From positions 5,456,001 through 5,520,000 of the forward strand of contig NZ_CP108549.1 in assembly GCF_036010325.1 (NCBI RefSeq): DNA of 64,000 nucleotides, given 5' to 3'. This document shows, piece by piece, positions 1 through 9,179 of the stretch; position 1 is the stretch's first letter, and each line of letters begins with the position of its first letter. A program made the position numbers and the translations under genes. The notes below the pieces were generated by a model. The model did not search any database, was not told where the DNA came from, and saw only the letters and a list, made by a program, of their open reading frames with translations. The stretch is from Streptomyces sp. NBC_01210. GTDB taxonomy: Bacteria; Actinomycetota; Actinomycetes; Streptomycetales; Streptomycetaceae.

Positions 1-53
1 GCTGGAGCACTGTGTGGCGGATGGCCCGCCTGGGACGCCCGCCGGTCATCTAG
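1..53 (+). CDS. C-terminal end of an unidentified plus-strand gene (partial)
   Basis: The frame that begins at base 3 is open from the window edge and ends with TAG at 51-53. It reads WSTVWRMARLGRPPVI and has G or C in nearly every third position, unlike the other two frames. This suggests the last 16 codons of a gene that starts outside the window. It is too short to assign a family, and all three frames are open here, so the call rests on codon composition only. Confidence 0.3.
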   Translation, partial: WSTVWRMARLGRPPVI

Positions 54-96
54 CCCGCAGCCGCAGCCGCAGCCGCAGCCGCAGCCGCCGCCGCAG
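54..96. repeat. GCAGCC hexanucleotide microsatellite
   Basis: About five perfect tandem copies of CCGCAG are followed by a CCGCCG variant, immediately after the preceding stop codon. The repeat would read as Pro-Gln, Arg-Ser or Ala on different frames, which explains the artificial low-complexity ORFs on both strands. It is a slippage-prone intergenic repeat with no evident function. Confidence 0.85.
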
Positions 97-146
97 TAGT
101 CACGGCGAAGCCGCAGAGACGGCCGCAGCCGAAAGCTCCTGACGGC

Positions 147-578
147 TCAGGGCCACACCAGGCAGTACGGCTGGTGCCCCGCCTCGTGGAGCCGCACCGA
201 GAAATCCTGCCACTCGTGCAGCAGTTGGTAGACATTGAAAGCGTCGCGCGGACCGCCCCGGTCCGGGACCGTCGACCAGATGAAGGCTGCCGCGCCCACC
301 GACTCCTCGCCGATGCCGCGCAGCGGGTCGACCACCGTCATCGGAAGCTTGACCACCGCATAGTCGGGGTGGAGGACCACCAGCTCCAGCGGCGGCACCT
401 TGTTCAGCGGCATGCCCTGGATACCCGTGAGCACCATGGCGGCTATGGTCTCCGGCTTGATCTTGGCGAACATTCCGCCCATGCCGAGCTCGTCGCCGCC
501 CAGCTCCTCAGGGCGCATCGAAATCGGCACCCGGGCGGCAGTGGCCCCGTCAGGTGCGCCGAAGTACTTGTAGGTCAC
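147..578 (-). CDS. conserved-looking hypothetical protein, 143 aa
   Basis: GTG start chosen because AGGAG lies 13 nt upstream and because the start overlaps the stop of the upstream small ORF by GTGA. The protein begins MTYKYFGAPDG and ends in HEAGHQPYCLVWP. It has no signal peptide or membrane segment, and the middle is moderately hydrophobic (LELVVLHPDYAVVKLPMTVV). I do not recognise the family. A reading frame continues upstream to 920, but its translation there is Gly/Arg-rich and does not look coding, so the longer start is rejected. The gene is divergent from hemL. Confidence 0.65.
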   Translation of the reverse strand: MTYKYFGAPDGATAARVPISMRPEELGGDELGMGGMFAKIKPETIAAMVLTGIQGMPLNKVPPLELVVLHPDYAVVKLPMTVVDPLRGIGEESVGAAAFIWSTVPDRGGPRDAFNVYQLLHEWQDFSVRLHEAGHQPYCLVWP

Positions 579-715
579 CCCCACTCGGCCGCTCCTGCTT
601 CCCATGGGTTCATCCGCGCCGGCATTGCCTCGCCGGTGCTTTCCCCGCCGGGCAGGCTCAGGACCCAGGTCGTCGGTCCCCTCGCCCAGTCCGCCACCGC
701 GATGCATATCTCCAC
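575..715 (-). CDS. possible small protein, 46 aa, coupled to the downstream gene
   Basis: This frame runs from a GTG at 715 to a TGA that overlaps the start of the 143-aa gene by four bases (GTGA), the usual sign of translational coupling in actinobacteria. It reads MEICIAVADW and then ARGPTTWVLSLPGG, with good third-position GC and a plausible strand-turn-strand pattern. The ribosome site is weak. A different frame, starting at an ATG near 750 with a strong GGGGGAGG site, runs over the same DNA, so a frameshift joining the two cannot be excluded. Function unknown. Confidence 0.42.
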   Translation of the reverse strand: MEICIAVADWARGPTTWVLSLPGGESTGEAMPARMNPWEAGAAEWG

Positions 716-832
716 CCGACCACTCGCAGCCCCCGCCGCGCAACCCGATCATCGTGACAGTGACCTCCCCCACGAAAGTGCTGTGAAACACCGGTCCGCA
801 AGAACTTGGGGGCCTCTGACACCATGGATTCC

Positions 833-880
833 GTGAGCTTTCCCTATGTCGCCCCAGTTTCGCAGACGCGAGAGGGATGA
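833..880 (+). other. degenerate copy of the hemL start region, or a 15-codon upstream ORF
   Basis: A GTG-initiated 15-codon ORF (MSFPYVAPVSQTREG) lies 148 bp ahead of hemL. Its bases 851-865 are identical to hemL bases 999-1013, and both stretches sit at the same codon position after their GTG. The translation parallels the HemL N-terminus ([11 protein letters not shown]). It may be a decayed partial duplication or a leader ORF; see findings. Confidence 0.45.
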
Positions 881-980
881 CGCCCTTTTGTAATACGAGG
901 AGATCGCCCCATCCGCTCACCGGTGGCCGAGATCATCTGTCCCGGCCCCTCGACCGCCCGCATCGCAGATCAGGACCAAA

Positions 981-2297
981 GTGTCGTATTCATACGAAGC
1001 CCCAGTTTCGCAGGCGCTTTTCGACCGCGCGTCACTCGTGACGCCCGGCGGCGTGAACTCTCCCGTCCGTGCCTTCCGCGCCGTGGGCGGTACGCCCCGG
1101 TTCATGGTGTCCGGTACCGGCCCGTACCTCACTGACGCGGACGGGCGCGAGTATGTCGACCTCGTCTGCTCGTGGGGTCCGATGATCCTCGGGCACTCCC
1201 ACCCGGCCGTCATCGAGGCGGTGCAGGCCGCGGTCGCCCGCGGCACCTCCTTCGGTACGCCGGGTGAGGGCGAGGTCGCCCTCGCCGAGGAGATCGTGGC
1301 CCGCGTCGAGCCGGTGGAGCAGGTACGGCTTGTTTCCAGCGGTACGGAAGCGACGATGTCCGCGATCCGCCTCGCCCGCGGTTTCACCGGCCGGGCCAAG
1401 GTCGTGAAGTTCGCCGGCTGCTACCACGGACATGTGGACGCGCTGCTCGCCGCGGCCGGCTCCGGGGTGGCGACCTTCGGGCTGCCGGACACCCCGGGGG
1501 TCACGGGCGCGCAGGCCGGCGACACCATCGTGCTGCCGTACAACGATCTCGAAGCGGTGCACGAGGCGTTCCACAACCACCCGGGCGAGATCGCGTGCGT
1601 GATCACCGAGGCCTCGCCGGGCAACATGGGCGTCGTGCCGCCGCGGCCGGGCTTCAACGAGGGGCTCAAGGCGGTCTGCGCCAAGAACGGCGCGCTGTAC
1701 ATCTCCGACGAGGTCATGACCGGCTTCCGTACGTCGAAGGCCGGCTGGTACGGCGTCGACGGCGTCGCGCCCGACCTGATGACCTTCGGCAAGGTCATGG
1801 GCGGCGGCTTCCCGGCCGCCGCGTTCGGCGGCCGCAAGGACGTCATGGAGTACCTCGCCCCGGCCGGCCCCGTCTACCAGGCGGGCACCCTCTCCGGTAA
1901 CCCCGTCGCCACCGCCGCCGGCCTCGCGCAGCTGCGGCTGCTCGACGACGCCGCGTACGAGAAGATCGACGCCGTCTCGGCCGCGATCCGGACGCTGCTG
2001 ACGGACGCGCTCGCCAAGGAGGGCGTCGCCCACCGGCTGCAGACCGCGAGCAATATGTTCTCCGTCTTCTTCACGGACAGGGACGTCAGGAACTACGAGG
2101 ACGCGAAGAAGCAGGAGTCCTTCCGCTTCAACGCGTTCTTCCACGCGATGCTCTCCCAGGGCGTCTATCTGCCGCCGTCCGCCTTCGAGTCCTGGTTCGT
2201 CTCCACGGCCCACGACGAGCGGGCGATCGAGCGGATCGCCGCCGCACTTCCCTCCGCCGCCCGCGCCGCCGCCGAGGCGACGGAGGTGTCCGCATGA
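981..2297 (+). CDS. hemL: glutamate-1-semialdehyde 2,1-aminomutase
   Basis: PLP-dependent fold-type I enzyme that converts glutamate-1-semialdehyde to 5-aminolevulinate, the last step of the C5 route that feeds haem, sirohaem and cobalamin synthesis. The 438-aa length is normal. The PLP lysine is K271 in [11 protein letters not shown], the cofactor aspartate lies in [10 protein letters not shown] (about 241-250), and the [10 protein letters not shown] phosphate-binding stretch is at 119-128. Start is GTG at 981. The stop overlaps the next gene by ATGA, so the two are translationally coupled. Placement ahead of cytochrome c maturation genes fits haem supply. Confidence 0.97.
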   Translation: MSYSYEAPVSQALFDRASLVTPGGVNSPVRAFRAVGGTPRFMVSGTGPYLTDADGREYVDLVCSWGPMILGHSHPAVIEAVQAAVARGTSFGTPGEGEVALAEEIVARVEPVEQVRLVSSGTEATMSAIRLARGFTGRAKVVKFAGCYHGHVDALLAAAGSGVATFGLPDTPGVTGAQAGDTIVLPYNDLEAVHEAFHNHPGEIACVITEASPGNMGVVPPRPGFNEGLKAVCAKNGALYISDEVMTGFRTSKAGWYGVDGVAPDLMTFGKVMGGGFPAAAFGGRKDVMEYLAPAGPVYQAGTLSGNPVATAAGLAQLRLLDDAAYEKIDAVSAAIRTLLTDALAKEGVAHRLQTASNMFSVFFTDRDVRNYEDAKKQESFRFNAFFHAMLSQGVYLPPSAFESWFVSTAHDERAIERIAAALPSAARAAAEATEVSA

Positions 2298-2968
2298 GCG
2301 AGATCACCGTCGTCCATCTGGTGCGGCACGGCGAGGTCCACAACCCCGACGGGGTGTTGTACGGCCGCCGTTCCGGCTACCACCTCTCCGAGCTCGGCCG
2401 GCAGATGGCCGACCGGGTCGCCGAGCATCTCGCGGGCCGCGACATCACCCATGTGGTGTCCTCGCCGCTGGAGCGCGCGCAGGAGACCGCCGGGCCCGTC
2501 GCCAAGAGCCACGGCCTCACCCTCGACACCGACGAGCGGCTGATCGAGGCAGGCAATGTCTTCGAGGGCAAGACCTTCGGAGTGGGCGACGGCGCGCTGC
2601 GCAAGCCGGCCAACTGGAAGCATCTGACCAACCCGTTCCGCCCGTCCTGGGGTGAGCCGTACGTCGATCAGGTCGTACGGATGATGGGTGCGCTGAACAG
2701 CGCGCGGGACGCGGCCCGCGGGCACGAGGCCGTCTGCGTCAGCCATCAGCTGCCGATCTGGATCGTGCGGAGCTTTGTCGAGCGGCGCCGGCTCTGGCAC
2801 GATCCGCGCCGTCGGCAGTGCACTCTCGCGTCCCTGACCACCTTCACGTATCAGGACGACAAGATTGTCTCGGTCGGCTACACCGAGCCGGCGCGCGATC
2901 TCGTACCGGCGCATCTACTGGCGGGCGCGAAGCCCGTGAAGGGCAAGTCCAGAGCATTCGGTGCGTAG
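2294..2968 (+). CDS. histidine phosphatase superfamily protein
   Basis: A 224-aa cytosolic protein with the phosphoglycerate-mutase-like RHGE signature (R11, H12, G13, E14); H12 is the expected phospho-acceptor. A second arginine motif ([11 protein letters not shown]) and the late SHQLPI histidine complete the usual active site. The substrate cannot be told from sequence; members range from metabolite phosphatases to broad-specificity enzymes. It starts inside the hemL stop codon (ATGA) and is the second gene of the haem/cytochrome operon. Confidence 0.88.
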   Translation: MSEITVVHLVRHGEVHNPDGVLYGRRSGYHLSELGRQMADRVAEHLAGRDITHVVSSPLERAQETAGPVAKSHGLTLDTDERLIEAGNVFEGKTFGVGDGALRKPANWKHLTNPFRPSWGEPYVDQVVRMMGALNSARDAARGHEAVCVSHQLPIWIVRSFVERRRLWHDPRRRQCTLASLTTFTYQDDKIVSVGYTEPARDLVPAHLLAGAKPVKGKSRAFGA

Positions 2969-3082
2969 TTGCTCACGAAAATAGTTGGCACCCTTCGGAA
3001 CCTCCGCCTTCCACCCGGCATCTAAATCGGTGCCGGTGTGGATGGGCTCTCTGGACCAAGAGAGAGCGCGGATGGGGACGAT

Positions 3083-4318
3083 ATGCGCGACGTCAGTCGA
3101 AGGGGTTTGCTCGGGGCGGGACTTGGGGCGGCGGCCGCGATCGGGATCGCGGGCTGCGGCTCCACCGGCCAGGGCGGAGCGGGACAGACCGGGGCCGGCA
3201 AGGACAGCGGCAAGGGCGGCAAACCCTCCAAGATCGAAGGCCGGCCGATCGGTGACGGTTCCACGTCCGACACCGGAAAGCAGCCGCATCAGCCGCCGAA
3301 GCCCGTTCCTCTCGAACCGGGCCAGACGCCGCCGCAATTCGTGATCTTTTCCTGGGACGGGGCGGGCGAGGTCGGCAACGGCCTCTTCCCGCGCTTCCTC
3401 GAACTCGCCAAGAATCACGATGCGGCGATGACCTTCTTCCTCTCCGGGATCTATCTGCTCCCCGAGTCGAAGAAGACGCTCTACCGCCCTCCGAACAACG
3501 GCATCGGCGCGTCCGACATCGGCTATCTCACCGACGACCACATCAAGGCGACGCTGAAGTACATACGCCAGGCATGGCTCGACGGCCATGAGATAGGCAC
3601 GCACTTCAACGGGCACTTCTGCGCCGGTTCCGGAACGGTCGGCAACTGGTCGCCCGCGGACTGGCAGAACGAGATCGACCAGGCTGTGAAGTTCGTCACC
3701 GAGTGGCGTACGAACACCGGCTGGACCGACATCGACCCGCTGCCGTTCGACTACCGCAAGGAACTGGTCGGCGCCCGCACCCCCTGTCTGCTCGGCCAGG
3801 ACAAGCTGCTGCCCACCGCGAAGAAGCTCGGCTGGCGCTACGACGCGAGCTCACCCGGCGGCCGCCAGATGTGGCCCGAAAAGCGACAGGGCCTCTGGGA
3901 TCTGCCGCTGCAGCAGGTGCCGTTCCCCGGGCACTCCTTCGAGGTGCTCTCGATGGACTACAACATCCTCGCCAATCAGTCGCAGAATTCGACCAAGGGC
4001 ATGCCCGAGCGCTATCCCGGCTGGAAGAAGCAGGCCACCGAGGCCTATCTCGCCGGATTCAAGCGCGCCTACGAGTCGAATCGCGCGCCGCTCTACATAG
4101 GCAACCACTTCGAGCAGTGGAACGGCGGCATCTACATGGACGCCGTCGAGGAAGCACTCAAGGGCATGGTCGGCAAGAAGGACGTACGGCTGGTCTCCTT
4201 CCGGCAGTTCTGCGACTGGCTCGACGTCCAGGACCCGAAGGTGCTCGCCAAGCTCCGTACGCTCGAGGTCGGTCAGTCGCCGGCCGGCGGCTGGAACACA
4301 TTCCTTAAGGCAGCCTGA
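3083..4318 (+). CDS. Tat-type lipoprotein with polysaccharide-deacetylase-like domain
   Basis: The internal ATG at 3083 is preferred over upstream in-frame starts because it gives a clean twin-arginine lipoprotein signal: MRDVSRRGLLGAGLG, a hydrophobic stretch and lipobox IAGC with C25. A Gly/Lys/Pro-rich linker (26-90) follows, then a NodB-like fold: FSWDGAGE in place of the usual TFDDG, and GTHFNGH with the H-x3-H metal pair. The protein is therefore probably an anchored extracytoplasmic metal-dependent deacetylase-like protein of 411 aa; substrate unknown. A GCTCTCT/AGAGAGC stem-loop (3046-3067) lies just before the start and could affect initiation. Confidence 0.75.
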   Translation: MRDVSRRGLLGAGLGAAAAIGIAGCGSTGQGGAGQTGAGKDSGKGGKPSKIEGRPIGDGSTSDTGKQPHQPPKPVPLEPGQTPPQFVIFSWDGAGEVGNGLFPRFLELAKNHDAAMTFFLSGIYLLPESKKTLYRPPNNGIGASDIGYLTDDHIKATLKYIRQAWLDGHEIGTHFNGHFCAGSGTVGNWSPADWQNEIDQAVKFVTEWRTNTGWTDIDPLPFDYRKELVGARTPCLLGQDKLLPTAKKLGWRYDASSPGGRQMWPEKRQGLWDLPLQQVPFPGHSFEVLSMDYNILANQSQNSTKGMPERYPGWKKQATEAYLAGFKRAYESNRAPLYIGNHFEQWNGGIYMDAVEEALKGMVGKKDVRLVSFRQFCDWLDVQDPKVLAKLRTLEVGQSPAGGWNTFLKAA

Positions 4319-4386
4319 CAAGGGGCTATCCGGGCACCTCGGGGGGCGCGGAAAGATCCCCGGAACGGCCATGCGAAACTTTTCAC

Positions 4387-4992
4387 ATGAGCCTTAGCCG
4401 TGCCTCCCGCGCCGCCCTGCTGACCGCCGTGGTCGCAGTCGGCGCGCTCAGTCTGTCGGCCTGCAGCGGTGACTCCAACGGCAAGTCCGGCGGTGGCGGC
4501 AACACCAACTTCGTCACCGACTCCGGCGGTATCTCCATCGTCGCGAAGGGGAAGCGCACTGCCCCCAACAAGCTGTCCGGCGAGACCCTCGAGGGCAAGC
4601 CGCTCGACATCGCCGACTTCAAGGGCAAGGTCGTCGTGATGAACGCCTGGGGCTCGTGGTGCCCGCCCTGCCGCGCCGAGGCCCCGCATTTCGCGAAGGT
4701 CTCCAAGGAGACGAAGGCGAAGGGTGTGGAGTTCGTCGGGATCAATACCCGAGACGCCAACAAGGGCCCGGCGCTCGCCTTCGAGAAGGATTTCGAGATC
4801 GGGTACCCCAGTCTGTACGACCCGGTGAGCAAGTTGATCGTCAATGGCTTCCCCAAGGGCAGCCTCAATCCGCAGGCCATTCCCTCCACGATCGTGCTCG
4901 ATCGCGAGGGAAAGATCGCCGCCCGCTCCCTCAAGGCGCTCGACGCCGCGGCACTCCACAAGATCATCGACCCGTTGATCGCGGAGAAGTGA
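4387..4992 (+). CDS. TlpA/ResA-like thiol-disulfide oxidoreductase lipoprotein
   Basis: A 201-aa secreted lipoprotein (lipobox LSAC, C26) with a thioredoxin-like domain of the TlpA/ResA type. The catalytic motif is WCPPC at 91-95, and a cis-proline lies in AIPSTIVLD. In this family the protein reduces the haem-binding CXXCH cysteines of apocytochrome c outside the membrane. It directly precedes ccdA, resB and ccsB, so its role as the apocytochrome reductase of the system II assembly pathway is well supported. The ribosome site upstream is weak. Confidence 0.92.
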   Translation: MSLSRASRAALLTAVVAVGALSLSACSGDSNGKSGGGGNTNFVTDSGGISIVAKGKRTAPNKLSGETLEGKPLDIADFKGKVVVMNAWGSWCPPCRAEAPHFAKVSKETKAKGVEFVGINTRDANKGPALAFEKDFEIGYPSLYDPVSKLIVNGFPKGSLNPQAIPSTIVLDREGKIAARSLKALDAAALHKIIDPLIAEK

Positions 4993-5034
4993 TCCTGTGG
5001 AAGCTCTGACGCCGTGCTCCTGGGGTGAGCCCCA

Positions 5035-5772
5035 GTGAACGAGACGGTCTTCAGCGGGGCGCTGCTGGTCGCGTTGCCCATCGCCGTACTCGGCGGGCTC
5101 GTCTCCTTCTTCTCGCCCTGCGTACTGCCACTCGTGCCCGGCTATCTCTCGTACGTCACCGGGGTCAGTGGCAGCGACCTGGCCGAGGCCAAGCGCGGCC
5201 GGATGGTCGCGGGAGCGTCCCTCTTCGTCCTCGGCTTCACCGCCGTCTTCGTCTCCGGCGGCGCGCTCTTCGGCTACTTTGGCGCGACCCTCCAGGGCGA
5301 GAAGGAGACCCTCTCCAAGGTTCTCGGCGTGCTGATGATCCTGCTGGGCGTCTTCTTCATGGGGCTGATGCCCTGGCTCACCCAGCGCGAATTCCGGCTC
5401 CACAAGCGGCCGGTGACCGGTCTGGTCGGCGCACCGCTGCTGGGCGCGCTGTTCGGCGTCGGCTGGACGCCCTGCATCGGCCCGACGCTCGCGTCCGTGA
5501 ACGCTCTCGCCGCCGAGCAGGCGAGCGCGGGCCGTGGGGCCATACTGACGGTCGCGTACTGCATCGGCCTCGGCCTGCCGTTCGTCCTTGCCGCGGTGGC
5601 CTTCCGTAAGGCGCTCGGCGCGTTCGGCTGGGTGAAGCGCCACTACGCCTGGGTGATGCGGATCGGCGGCATCATGATGATCGCGACCGGTCTGCTGCTG
5701 CTGACCGGTGTCTGGGACAGCCTGGTGCAGGGCATGCAGGGCTGGACCAACGGCTTCACGGTGGGGATCTGA
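5035..5772 (+). CDS. ccdA: cytochrome c biogenesis protein CcdA
   Basis: A 245-aa polytopic membrane protein with about six transmembrane segments that moves electrons from cytoplasmic thioredoxin to the external TlpA/ResA-like thiol protein. Both redox cysteines are present in family contexts: FFSPCVLPLVPGY (C29) and GWTPCIGPTLA (about residue 147). GTG start at 5035. It lies 42 bp after the thioredoxin-like gene and a few bases before resB. Confidence 0.95.
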   Translation: MNETVFSGALLVALPIAVLGGLVSFFSPCVLPLVPGYLSYVTGVSGSDLAEAKRGRMVAGASLFVLGFTAVFVSGGALFGYFGATLQGEKETLSKVLGVLMILLGVFFMGLMPWLTQREFRLHKRPVTGLVGAPLLGALFGVGWTPCIGPTLASVNALAAEQASAGRGAILTVAYCIGLGLPFVLAAVAFRKALGAFGWVKRHYAWVMRIGGIMMIATGLLLLTGVWDSLVQGMQGWTNGFTVGI

Positions 5773-5777
5773 GTTCC

Positions 5778-7472
5778 ATGAGCAAGACAGCGTCCGACGA
5801 GCAGAGGGACAGCCAGGACGGCAGGGACCTCGGAGCGGCCGGAGCCCAGCTCTCCACCGCTCCCAGGGAAGAGCTCATCGCCGGTCCCTCCCTCTCCGTC
5901 CTCGGCTGGGTCCGCTGGTTCTGGCGGCAGCTGACCTCCATGCGGGTCGCGCTGATCCTGCTGTTCCTGCTCTCCCTCGGCGCGATCCCCGGCTCCCTCA
6001 TCCCGCAGAACAGCGTGGACGAGCTGAAGGTGCAGACCTTCAAGGAGGCGCACAGGACGGTCTCGCCGCTCTACGAGAAGCTGCAGTTCTTCGACGTCTA
6101 CAGCTCGGTGTGGTTCTCGGCGATCTACATCCTGCTGTTCGTCTCCCTCATCGGCTGCATCGTGCCGCGCACCTGGCAGTTCGTCGGCCAGCTCCGCGGC
6201 CGGCCGCCGGGCGCCCCCGGCCGGCTGACCCGGCTGCCCGCGTACACCACGTGGCGCAGTGAGGCGGAGCCCGAGCAGGTGCGCGCCGCCGCGCTCGCGA
6301 TACTGAAGCAGCGCCGCTTCCGCGCCCACACCGTCGGCGACGCGGTCGCCGCGGAGAAGGGCTATCTGCGCGAGGCAGGCAATCTCCTCTTCCACATCGC
6401 CCTGATCGTGATGCTGGTCGCCTTCGCCGTCGGCCAGCTCTTCAAGTCGGAGGGCGGCAAGCTGATCGTCGAGGGCGACGGCTTCTCCAACAGCCTCACC
6501 CAGTACGACGACTTCAAGTCCGGCTCGATGTTCAGTACGGACGAGCTCGCACCGTTCAGCTTCACGCTGGACAAGTTCACGGGCACGTACGAGAAGAGCG
6601 GGCCGCAGCGCGGCACGCCGCGCACCTTCGAGGCCGACGTCAGCTACTCCCAGGGCGACGGCCCCGACAAGAAGTCCGTCATCCAGGTCAACAAGCCCCT
6701 GGTCGTCGACGGCACCAAGGTCTATCTGCTGTCGCACGGATACGCGCCCGTCGTCACCGTCCGGGACGGCAGGGGCAATGTTGTCTTCAACGGCGCGGTG
6801 CCGCTGCTGCCGATCGACAACAACATCACATCGACCGGCGCGATCAAGGTGATGGACGGCTATCGCGACAAGAACGGCAAGAAGGACCAGCTGGGCTTCC
6901 AGGCGTTCTTCGTGCCGACGTTCGGGGGCGCGGGCAAGGGCACGATGTTCTCGCAGTTCCCGGGTCTCGAGTTCCCGGTGCTCGCTCTCACCGGCTACCA
7001 CGGCAGCCTCGGCGTCAACGCAGGTCTGCCGCAGAACGTGTACCAGCTCGACACCCGCAAGCTGACGCAGTTCAAGGACGCCAAGGGCCAGATCCTCAAG
7101 GCACGGCTGCTGCCCGGCGAGAAGATGACGCTGCCGGACGGCGCGGGCTCCATCACCTTCGAGAAGGAAGTGAAGGAGTGGGCCAGCTTCCAGATTTCGC
7201 AGCAGCCCGCCAGCGGCTGGGCGCTGACCGGCGCGATCGCCGCCATCGGGGGCCTCGTCGGCTCGCTGTTCATCCAGCGCCGCCGGGTCTGGGTCCGGGC
7301 CGTGGCGGGGGAGGACGGCGTGACCGTCGTCGAAATGGCGGGGCTCGGCCGCAGCGAGTCCCCGAAGCTTCCCGAGGAGCTGGCCGACCTGGCGGTCACG
7401 CTCCATGCAGAGGCGCCGACCGCGCCAGATCCCGATCCCGCAGATGTACCTGCCGAAGGGGCTGAGAAGTGA
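5778..7472 (+). CDS. resB: cytochrome c biogenesis protein ResB
   Basis: A 564-aa ResB family protein, one half of the system II haem handling and ligation complex. It has the expected plan: a cytosolic N-terminus, transmembrane segments near residues 55-75, 110-130 and 205-225, a large extracytoplasmic domain (about 230-470) and a last transmembrane helix near 475-500. A Pro/Asp-rich cytosolic tail follows. Its stop overlaps the GTG start of ccsB (GTGA), consistent with stoichiometric synthesis of the complex. Confidence 0.95.
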   Translation: MSKTASDEQRDSQDGRDLGAAGAQLSTAPREELIAGPSLSVLGWVRWFWRQLTSMRVALILLFLLSLGAIPGSLIPQNSVDELKVQTFKEAHRTVSPLYEKLQFFDVYSSVWFSAIYILLFVSLIGCIVPRTWQFVGQLRGRPPGAPGRLTRLPAYTTWRSEAEPEQVRAAALAILKQRRFRAHTVGDAVAAEKGYLREAGNLLFHIALIVMLVAFAVGQLFKSEGGKLIVEGDGFSNSLTQYDDFKSGSMFSTDELAPFSFTLDKFTGTYEKSGPQRGTPRTFEADVSYSQGDGPDKKSVIQVNKPLVVDGTKVYLLSHGYAPVVTVRDGRGNVVFNGAVPLLPIDNNITSTGAIKVMDGYRDKNGKKDQLGFQAFFVPTFGGAGKGTMFSQFPGLEFPVLALTGYHGSLGVNAGLPQNVYQLDTRKLTQFKDAKGQILKARLLPGEKMTLPDGAGSITFEKEVKEWASFQISQQPASGWALTGAIAAIGGLVGSLFIQRRRVWVRAVAGEDGVTVVEMAGLGRSESPKLPEELADLAVTLHAEAPTAPDPDPADVPAEGAEK

Positions 7473-8560
7473 CTCTCGCCGCCGCAACCACCAACGAAAA
7501 TCTGGCGCACATCAGCAATGTGCTGATCTATTCGTCGATGGCCGTCTACACGCTGGCCTTTCTCGCCCATATCTCCGAATGGGTCTTCGGCAGCCGCAGC
7601 AAGGTGGGCCGTACCGCCGCCGCGCTGACCGGAACCGGCACCGCTGCGGCGGCCGGCTCGGTGAAGGTCCAGGTGAAGCAGCAGGGCGGCGGCACCGCCG
7701 TACTGGACAAGCCCAAGGTCATCACCCGCTCGGCGGCCGGCACGCGTGACGTCCCGGACGGGCCCGGCGCCGCGGGCGGCACCGAGAAGGGCGATCTGTA
7801 CGGCCGGATCGCCGTCTCGCTGACCGTCCTCGGCTTCTTCATCGCGGCGGGCGGCGTCGTCACCCGCGCACTCTCGGTGCAGCGGGCCCCCTGGGGCAAC
7901 ATGTACGAGTTCTCCATCACCTTCTCCACGGTGGCGGTCGGCGCGTACCTCGGCTTCCTGCTCGCCGGGAAGAACGTCCGCTGGATGGGCCTGCTGCTGG
8001 TCGCGACCGTCCTCGCAGACCTGGGTATCGCCACCACCTGGCTGTACACCGACAGCGATCAGCTGGTCCCGGCCCTGCACTCGTACTGGCTGTGGATCCA
8101 CGTCTCCACCGCGATCTTCTGCGGTGCGGTCTTCTACCTCGGCGCGGTCGGCACGCTGCTCTATCTGTTCCGTGACAGCTACGAGAACAAGCTCGCCCGC
8201 GGCCAGCAGCCCGGCGCCTTCGCGACCTCGGTCCTGGAGCGGCTGCCCGCGGCCGCATCGCTCGACAAGTTCGCGTACCGCATCAACGCCGCGGTCTTCC
8301 CGCTCTGGACCTTCACGATCATCGCGGGCGCGATCTGGGCCGGCGACGCCTGGGGCCGCTACTGGGGCTGGGACCCCAAGGAGGTCTGGTCCTTCATCAC
8401 CTGGGTCGCGTACGCCTGCTATCTGCACGCCCGCGCCACCGCAGGCTGGAAGGGCCGGAAGGCGGCAACGCTGGCGCTCATCGCCTTCGGCTGCTGGCTC
8501 TTCAACTACTACGGCGTGAACATCTTCGTCACCGGCAAGCACTCCTACGCCGGCGTCTGA
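7469..8560 (+). CDS. ccsB: cytochrome c biogenesis protein CcsB/ResC (CcsA family)
   Basis: A 363-aa polytopic protein of the haem handling family. The tryptophan-rich haem-binding motif is seen as WGRYWGWDPKEVWSFITW. WGNMYEFSIT is also typical. Conserved histidines for haem ligation lie in WLWIHVSTA and near the C-terminus (GKHSYAGV). A loop after the first membrane segment (about 45-110) is Ala/Gly/Lys-rich. It forms the cytochrome c synthetase with ResB and is the last gene of the operon. Confidence 0.95.
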   Translation: MTLAAATTNENLAHISNVLIYSSMAVYTLAFLAHISEWVFGSRSKVGRTAAALTGTGTAAAAGSVKVQVKQQGGGTAVLDKPKVITRSAAGTRDVPDGPGAAGGTEKGDLYGRIAVSLTVLGFFIAAGGVVTRALSVQRAPWGNMYEFSITFSTVAVGAYLGFLLAGKNVRWMGLLLVATVLADLGIATTWLYTDSDQLVPALHSYWLWIHVSTAIFCGAVFYLGAVGTLLYLFRDSYENKLARGQQPGAFATSVLERLPAAASLDKFAYRINAAVFPLWTFTIIAGAIWAGDAWGRYWGWDPKEVWSFITWVAYACYLHARATAGWKGRKAATLALIAFGCWLFNYYGVNIFVTGKHSYAGV

Positions 8561-8645
8561 CCGTGACGCACGCGTCCGACCGTCGCCCACGCCGCCGAGG
8601 CGCCTGGGGCGTGCGGAACGGCTGAGTGCGCGCGAGGCTGGTGCC

Positions 8646-9179
8646 ATGACCGCAACCATCGACCAGGGCACCAGCCGGAGCGAGGGAGACACCCACACCC
8701 TTCACTTCGAGCTCCGCCTCCCCCACCCTGTGGACCGGGTCTGGGCGGCCGTGGCCACACCCGGGGGCCTGCGGGGCTGGCTCGCGGCCGCCGATGTGCT
8801 CGAACCCCGGCTCGGCGGCGCGGTCACGCTGCGCCGGCTGGACACGGATGCCGAGGGACGGCACCCGGTCGTCGAGGGCCGCATCACCGCCTGGGACGTC
8901 GAGCGCGTCGCCGAGTACACCGTGGACACCCTCCCCGGCCGGATGCGCTTCCATCTGGAGCCGGCCGGCAGCACCGGAACGACGGTCCGCTTCACCAACG
9001 AGTTCAACGGCGACGACGAGCTGCGTCCGGTCTCCCTGGCGGGCTGGCACAACCACTTCGAGTACCTCGTCGACGCACTGGACGGGCGGCCGAAGGACTG
9101 GTCCGGCTGGACTCCGGAGCGCCGCGAGGAGCTGCGCGAGGCGTACGTGGCCAGGGAGCGCGACGTCAGCCGGCCGTGA
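8646..9179 (+). CDS. SRPBCC (START/Bet v1-like) domain protein
   Basis: A 177-aa cytosolic protein with the AHSA1/SRPBCC pattern: LRLPHPVDRVWAAVATPGGLRGWLA at the N-terminus, an antiparallel sheet in the middle and a C-terminal helix after GWHNHFEYLVDAL. Such domains bind hydrophobic ligands or act as toxin-antitoxin-like or regulatory partners; nothing here decides the role. It overlaps the convergent oxygenase gene by 14 bp at its 3' end. Confidence 0.75.
   Translation: MTATIDQGTSRSEGDTHTLHFELRLPHPVDRVWAAVATPGGLRGWLAAADVLEPRLGGAVTLRRLDTDAEGRHPVVEGRITAWDVERVAEYTVDTLPGRMRFHLEPAGSTGTTVRFTNEFNGDDELRPVSLAGWHNHFEYLVDALDGRPKDWSGWTPERREELREAYVARERDVSRP

Noticed and set aside
50..235. Minus-strand ORF ending in a poly-alanine tail.
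   Set aside because: The alanine run is just the GCAGCC microsatellite read backwards; the rest has no coding bias.
4273..5643. A 456-codon minus-strand ORF opposite the thioredoxin-like and ccdA genes.
   Set aside because: Shadow frame rich in Arg, Glu and Gly, opposite two well-supported cytochrome c maturation genes.
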